A stretch of 9,186 nt of DNA, taken from the NCBI GenBank assembly GCA_002393095.1, contig DGII01000003.1:1-9186 (forward strand). Reading direction: 5' to 3'. The first letter of the stretch is position 1, and every line of letters starts with the position of its first letter. Both the position numbers and the translations under genes were made by a program. A model generated the notes under the pieces. That model saw only the letters and a program-made list of their open reading frames with translations, had not been told where the DNA came from and ran no database searches. The stretch comes from Lachnospiraceae bacterium UBA3826. GTDB lineage: Bacteria > Bacillota > Clostridia > Lachnospirales > Lachnospiraceae. This document shows, piece by piece, positions 5,470-9,186 of this stretch.

Positions 5470-6846
5470 ATGGAAAAAATCGGATTGATCGAAGCAATAG
5501 ATCTTAATAACGAATACAGGAAAATGCTTCCCAAGGACAGGGTTCAGCTTCGCAAAAAAAGGCTATACGACCTTGTAACCTATGCGCGCGATAACAGCCC
5601 TCTTTATAAAGAGCTCTATGCGGATATTCCTGCCAATTTCACCATAAGGGATATTCCTGCCATAAGCAAGGACACCATCCTTGCAAGATTCGACGAGTGG
5701 CCCACGGATGCACAGATCGACAGGCAGTCCATAGACAGCTACCTCAAAGATCCGGAGTCCGGCAGCTATGACCGCGCAAGAAAGCGATACCTCGGTAAAT
5801 ATCATGTGATAAGCAGCAGCGGCACCGACAGCGAGCCTCTGCTTAATCTCTATGACGATAACTGTTGCCGTATCATGAGCGTCGAGCACCTTTTAAGGGG
5901 ATTTGCCAGACGCGAACACATTTGGGGATTTATAAGGCACGGCGCAAGGCTTTCCGGTATATACTCCACAAACGGCGCATACTTTTATAATGTGTTCGCA
6001 TCTTTTCGAAGGAGATACCTTCCGCTTAAGAAGAAAGGCTCACTCATACTGTCTGCACAGAGTCCTACGTCAAGACTTGTTGAAGCGCTTAACAGGCAGC
6101 GTCCCGCTGTCATAGCGGGCTTTCCCTCAGCACTTTCCCGTATGGCTGATGAGAGAGTTGCCGGAAGGCTCACGGTCAATCCCGTATGTATCATTGCAGA
6201 GGGTGAATTCCTTGAGGAAGACGTAAGGAAGAAGATCGCGGATGCATTCAAGTGTGATGTCACAAGCTCCTATTCAACCGCAGAGACAGGAGTGATAGCA
6301 TATGAGTGCAGGGAACATCATCTGCACCTGAATGATGACCGGGTGATACTTGAACCGGTAGATGCATACGGTCGCCCGGTGCCTGCAGGAACAGAGTCGG
6401 ACAAAGTCCTTATCACCAATCTTCTAAGCTATCCGGCTCCCATAATCAGATATGAACTCGGCGATAAAGTCATTCTTCATGAGGAAGGCTGCTTATGCGG
6501 CAACCCATCTCCTTGGATAGAGATATCCGGAAGAAGTCTCGATCAGATAAGGTTCGTGGACGGGCTGCGTGAGATCGTGGTCCCCGTTGCAGACCTTGAT
6601 GCCGTGCTTAAGGATGAGCCCTGTATCCGAAGATACCAGATAATAATCTATGCGGGCGACCGTATATCGCTGCGACTTACGGGAGCCAAGGGCACGGATA
6701 AGACAATGGCTTTCTTCAAGGCAGAGAAGCTGTTGCGGGCATACATGAAAAGCATCGGCATCATGTCACCGATGATAACCTTGGACAAAGCCGATCCCGG
6801 ACCGGACCCTTTATCCGGCAAGTACAAGCGTATAATCGTAGAATAA
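5470..6846 (+). CDS. PaaK/CapK-like adenylate-forming enzyme (phenylacetate-CoA ligase family)
   Basis: This 458-residue cytoplasmic protein belongs to the AMP-forming ligase superfamily, on the phenylacetate-CoA ligase/CapK branch, which activates a carboxylate as an acyl-AMP. Motifs in order are the family N-terminal helix with YARDNSPLYKELY (38-50), a P-loop SSSGTDSEP (115-123; TDSEP replaces the usual TTGxP), YSTAETG (268-274), IRYELGD (326-332), SGRSLDQ (353-359) and a terminal SGKYKRII (449-456) carrying the expected catalytic Lys451. Cys280, His283/284, Cys341 and Cys343 could form the metal site seen in relatives. The substrate is unknown: relatives occur in aromatic acid use and in surface polysaccharide loci, and no partner gene here decides. 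The ATG at 5470 fits the family N-terminus but has no Shine-Dalgarno sequence. ATG 5524 (residue 19), with AGGA close upstream, is a less likely start. The gene stands alone, divergent from the galactosidase. Confidence 0.85.
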   Translation: MEKIGLIEAIDLNNEYRKMLPKDRVQLRKKRLYDLVTYARDNSPLYKELYADIPANFTIRDIPAISKDTILARFDEWPTDAQIDRQSIDSYLKDPESGSYDRARKRYLGKYHVISSSGTDSEPLLNLYDDNCCRIMSVEHLLRGFARREHIWGFIRHGARLSGIYSTNGAYFYNVFASFRRRYLPLKKKGSLILSAQSPTSRLVEALNRQRPAVIAGFPSALSRMADERVAGRLTVNPVCIIAEGEFLEEDVRKKIADAFKCDVTSSYSTAETGVIAYECREHHLHLNDDRVILEPVDAYGRPVPAGTESDKVLITNLLSYPAPIIRYELGDKVILHEEGCLCGNPSPWIEISGRSLDQIRFVDGLREIVVPVADLDAVLKDEPCIRRYQIIIYAGDRISLRLTGAKGTDKTMAFFKAEKLLRAYMKSIGIMSPMITLDKADPGPDPLSGKYKRIIVE

Positions 6847-6849
6847 AAG

Positions 6850-6883
6850 ATAAGCCATGTATACCGCCGTATACATGGCTTAT
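6850..6883. terminator. Bidirectional hairpin terminator between convergent genes
   Basis: A perfect 15-bp inverted repeat (ATAAGCCATGTATAC and its complement) with loop CGCC lies between the stop codon of the plus-strand PaaK-like gene (ending 6846) and that of the minus-strand lipoprotein gene (ending 6905). On the minus strand the stem is followed by CTTTTATTC, a modest U-tract; on the plus strand the tail is only AT-rich. It probably ends both transcripts, more efficiently for the lipoprotein gene. Confidence 0.8.
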
Positions 6884-6904
6884 ATATTACTATCCCTTAT
6901 GATA

Positions 6905-8845
6905 TCATCTGAAGTTAGGCTTAAGCTTATCGTAGGGAATGGTGAACTCCTGGAAGCCCGCCGCATACGAAGCAAGAACATAGGGCGCATAATAGAGAAC
7001 CACTCCGTCATCAGTCAGATAATACTCTCCTGTCTCAAGATTCGTATATTCCCTTACCGTATCTTCGTAACCGTCCCAATAGTATTCGCCTATCTCCGTC
7101 ATATGCTCTCCCGCTGCCTCTACCGCGATCTCATCAAGCTCTTCTTCGGTTATATCAAAAAGATCCGCCATGGTCTTCTGTTCACCGGTCTCAAGATCGA
7201 ACACCAAGGAATGCCAGTATGGCATACCATGGGCGCCGCCGTAATAATCATATCCCTCAAGCATTATATTGATAAGCTTACCGTCGTTATAAGATACATA
7301 TCTGAAATTACAGTCGCAGGAATAGGGGATGAAGTATTCTCCGCCGCTTTCCTTGTACCACTCGATGCAATCTTCTCTGTTATCCTCAACAAAAGAAATA
7401 GTCGTATCCATAATTCCATCCATCACCTCGTTGATCGAATCCGCACCGGCGAATCTCTTATCCAGATGTATGACATTGGCGGATGCAGTTGCCATGACCT
7501 TACCGTCATAAGAGGTCTTGCTGCTCTTACCCACCAGAGTACCTATCTCGCTTATACCCGTATCATAGAACTTATCGAGGATGATCGTTGTATTATCTGA
7601 AGCCGTATCTATCCTCGCATATGAAAGCGCATAGTCCGTATTGACACCACAGTAAAGCATACCGTCCTTATATGACGCATTCACGGTGTTCAGCGCATAA
7701 CCGGGTATTGCTCTGTCATTGCTGTCAACGGTGTACAGAAGCGACTTCTCTCCGTTGCTTAGATCGATCTTGTAGTACTGCTCGTCATCCGTAGTGACAT
7801 TCATCATGTCTCCGTATATATATGCATACTTATCATCCATGGCAAAAACCAGTATGCTCTCCTCAGCGCTTAAGATCTTATTATACTCCTCCGTAACGGC
7901 ATCGAGTACGCTATATTCGCAATTACCGGTTGTATTGTTATAATGATACATCAGTATCTTGCTTCCTGACATTGCCACTACCGACTGTCCCACATACTCG
8001 GATGTGTCTCCGCTATCGGTATTGGTTATGACAAGATCGCTATAGTCTCTGCATGTGATGAGTCTGTGCAGTTCCTTACGGGTAATGGCCGGGAATACAA
8101 GGGTGCATCCGTTATTACTCTGGCTCGGAACGCTGTATCCATCCTCATAGTACTCATATGTATCAAGGGATGAGTAGTCCACACTTTTGCTTACCTCTCC
8201 CTTATCATCCATCACAAGGCACAATGGCGGCTCAGTCGTCTGATAATATATATAGAGTATTCCGTCCGCATAAGCCATATCCATGCCATACGTTCCGCTT
8301 AAACCTTCTTTTTTGAATATCTCTCTTATATCTGTTCCGTCAAGCGCCATGCTGTAGAGTCTTATGGTCTCGGTCCACATATCATCCTCATTGATGCTCT
8401 CGGAGTCAAGATAATATATCCTGTCCTTCAAGATCAGTCCCGATCCTCCACTGAAGGCGTACATATCGGCATCCCTGTCACTTCCGTCATCTTCATCCTT
8501 CTCCCACAGCACCTTAGACTTGCCTGATGCTTCATCATAGGAGATGACCTTATATCTGCTGAATACATAAGTCCTGCCTGCGACCTCCCATACTGCAGAT
8601 GATACAGCCGACTCAGGCATTGTCAGCTCCTCTTCCGGTATGGCCTGTACCTTCTCATCATTGTCAGCAGATTTAGCGGCTCCGGCAGTCACATCAGCAG
8701 CCGCAGTCTCCTCGGTCTGCTTATCGGTCAAGTCATTCTGTACGGCATTACCGCATCCTGCCAAAAGTGATATTGCCATCATTACAGCAGACAGCACCGT
8801 GATGATCCTCCTGCCTGCTGCGGAATGTACTTTTATTCTGTGCAT
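6905..8845 (-). CDS. Lipoprotein with propeller-like region and C-terminal RsiV-like (DUF3298) domain
   Basis: This 646-residue protein is predicted to be a lipid-anchored protein on the outer face of the membrane. A basic start and hydrophobic stretch (about 12-28) end in the lipobox LAGC with Cys31 as the anchor. A low-complexity Ala/Thr/Asp/Glu linker (about 32-78) follows. Residues about 80-450 contain recurring strands of the type DGxLYY and LYSMALDGTDIREIF, as in DUF5050-like beta-propeller lipoproteins. The last 190 residues match the RsiV/DUF3298 fold: GYDYYGGAHGMPYW, FDLETGEQKTMADLF, YYLTDDGVVLYYAPYVLASY and FTIPYDKLKP. In Bacillus RsiV this domain binds lysozyme; binding here is unproven, and there is no anti-sigma region. 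The ATG at 8845 lies 8 bases after AGGAGG, while the ATG at 8851 is only 2 bases away, so 8845 is preferred. It is 36 bases downstream of the reductase gene and probably cotranscribed with it. Precise function is unknown. Confidence 0.85.
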   Translation of the reverse strand: MHRIKVHSAAGRRIITVLSAVMMAISLLAGCGNAVQNDLTDKQTEETAAADVTAGAAKSADNDEKVQAIPEEELTMPESAVSSAVWEVAGRTYVFSRYKVISYDEASGKSKVLWEKDEDDGSDRDADMYAFSGGSGLILKDRIYYLDSESINEDDMWTETIRLYSMALDGTDIREIFKKEGLSGTYGMDMAYADGILYIYYQTTEPPLCLVMDDKGEVSKSVDYSSLDTYEYYEDGYSVPSQSNNGCTLVFPAITRKELHRLITCRDYSDLVITNTDSGDTSEYVGQSVVAMSGSKILMYHYNNTTGNCEYSVLDAVTEEYNKILSAEESILVFAMDDKYAYIYGDMMNVTTDDEQYYKIDLSNGEKSLLYTVDSNDRAIPGYALNTVNASYKDGMLYCGVNTDYALSYARIDTASDNTTIILDKFYDTGISEIGTLVGKSSKTSYDGKVMATASANVIHLDKRFAGADSINEVMDGIMDTTISFVEDNREDCIEWYKESGGEYFIPYSCDCNFRYVSYNDGKLINIMLEGYDYYGGAHGMPYWHSLVFDLETGEQKTMADLFDITEEELDEIAVEAAGEHMTEIGEYYWDGYEDTVREYTNLETGEYYLTDDGVVLYYAPYVLASYAAGFQEFTIPYDKLKPNFR

Positions 8846-8881
8846 TTTCATATCCTCCTCTCTAATGCTCTATGCATATTG

Positions 8882-9186
8882 TCAATATTTCATCACCAGT
8901 CTCATTCCCCACGCAACGACCTTATATATCGGGTTCTCCATTCTCTTTTGTACATTCTTAAGCTCCCTTCTTATCTGTATGCTCTGCGGACAATGCTGCT
9001 CGCACTTGCCGCATTCTATACAGCGGCTTGCATTGGTCTTATCCTTGCGCAATGTGGTGCACATCAGATATTCCTTAAGGGCTACGGTATATTTATCCGT
9101 GTATGAGTGATTATACGCCGAGAAGCATCCCGGAATATCCACTCCCTGAGGACATGGCTGACAATAGCCGCAGCCGGTGCAGCCCA
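8882..9186 (-). CDS. Aldo/keto reductase, C-terminal iron-sulfur domain (partial)
   Basis: Only the last 100 residues are in the window; the gene continues beyond the right edge. The fragment carries two ferredoxin-like cysteine clusters, CTGCGYCQPCP near its beginning and CIECGKCEQHCPQ about 55 residues later, which should bind two [4Fe-4S] clusters. Between them is GVDIPGCFSAYN, and after them IQIRRELKNVQKRME. This arrangement is characteristic of the ferredoxin-containing aldo/keto reductase family (COG1453-like) of anaerobes, whose N-terminal TIM-barrel half would lie to the right. The physiological substrate is not known for most members. The protein ends with a basic and hydrophobic tail (WGMRLVMKY). 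The lipoprotein gene begins 36 bases after its stop codon with no terminator between, which suggests one transcript. Confidence 0.9.
   Translation of the reverse strand, partial: GCTGCGYCQPCPQGVDIPGCFSAYNHSYTDKYTVALKEYLMCTTLRKDKTNASRCIECGKCEQHCPQSIQIRRELKNVQKRMENPIYKVVAWGMRLVMKY

Noticed and set aside
6857..7600. Plus-strand open frame of 247 codons opposite the lipoprotein gene
   Set aside because: It begins inside the terminator hairpin and lies antisense to the well-supported RsiV-like domain; no family is recognisable.
8640..9110. Plus-strand frame of 156 codons with hydrophobic stretches
   Set aside because: The hydrophobicity comes from reading the reverse complement of the lipoprotein signal peptide and the reductase cysteine motifs, both of which are convincing genes on the other strand.

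Overview
The window looks like chromosomal DNA of an anaerobic Firmicute, most likely a member of the Lachnospiraceae. This is inferred from the moderate GC content, strong AGGAGG-type ribosome binding sites, the protein families present (cytoplasmic GH36 alpha-galactosidase, iron-sulfur aldo/keto reductase, RsiV-like lipoprotein, RelP-type alarmone synthetase) and the style of the proteins. No species can be named from the sequence alone. There are no rRNA or tRNA genes, CRISPR arrays, transposases or phage genes.

Left part (1-5346, all genes on the minus strand, so transcribed right to left): a GH36 alpha-galactosidase (5346-2926), a sugar-1-phosphate nucleotidyltransferase (2839-1922), UDP-glucose 4-epimerase GalE (1881-865) and a small (p)ppGpp synthetase of the RelP/YwaC type (817-179). 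Together they suggest a galactoside-use and UDP-sugar unit: the hydrolase frees galactose, the nucleotidyltransferase probably makes or recycles a nucleotide sugar, and GalE interconverts UDP-glucose and UDP-galactose. The alarmone synthetase is the last gene in the row. A good sigma-A-like promoter, whose -35 box overlaps the alpha-galactosidase stop codon, lies before the nucleotidyltransferase, so the last three genes can be expressed apart from the hydrolase. Immediately after the alarmone synthetase stop codon is a compact non-coding region (about 30-178) made of four hairpins with short direct repeats, which looks like a dispersed structured repeat.

Middle: the 123-bp region before the alpha-galactosidase also serves a divergent plus-strand gene (5470-6846) for a PaaK/CapK-like adenylate-forming enzyme. 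The best promoter candidates on the two strands lie almost on top of each other, and the plus-strand gene has no Shine-Dalgarno sequence. A perfect 15-bp hairpin (6850-6883) separates this gene from the convergent gene that follows.

Right part (6905-9186, minus strand): a 646-residue lipoprotein with a propeller-like middle and a C-terminal RsiV-like (DUF3298) domain lies 36 bp after the end of a ferredoxin-type aldo/keto reductase, of which only the C-terminal two-cluster iron-sulfur domain is inside the window.

No wholly new multi-gene system is evident. The least ordinary items are the hairpin cluster at the left end, the superimposed divergent promoters, the placement of the alarmone synthetase behind galE, and the lipoprotein fusion.
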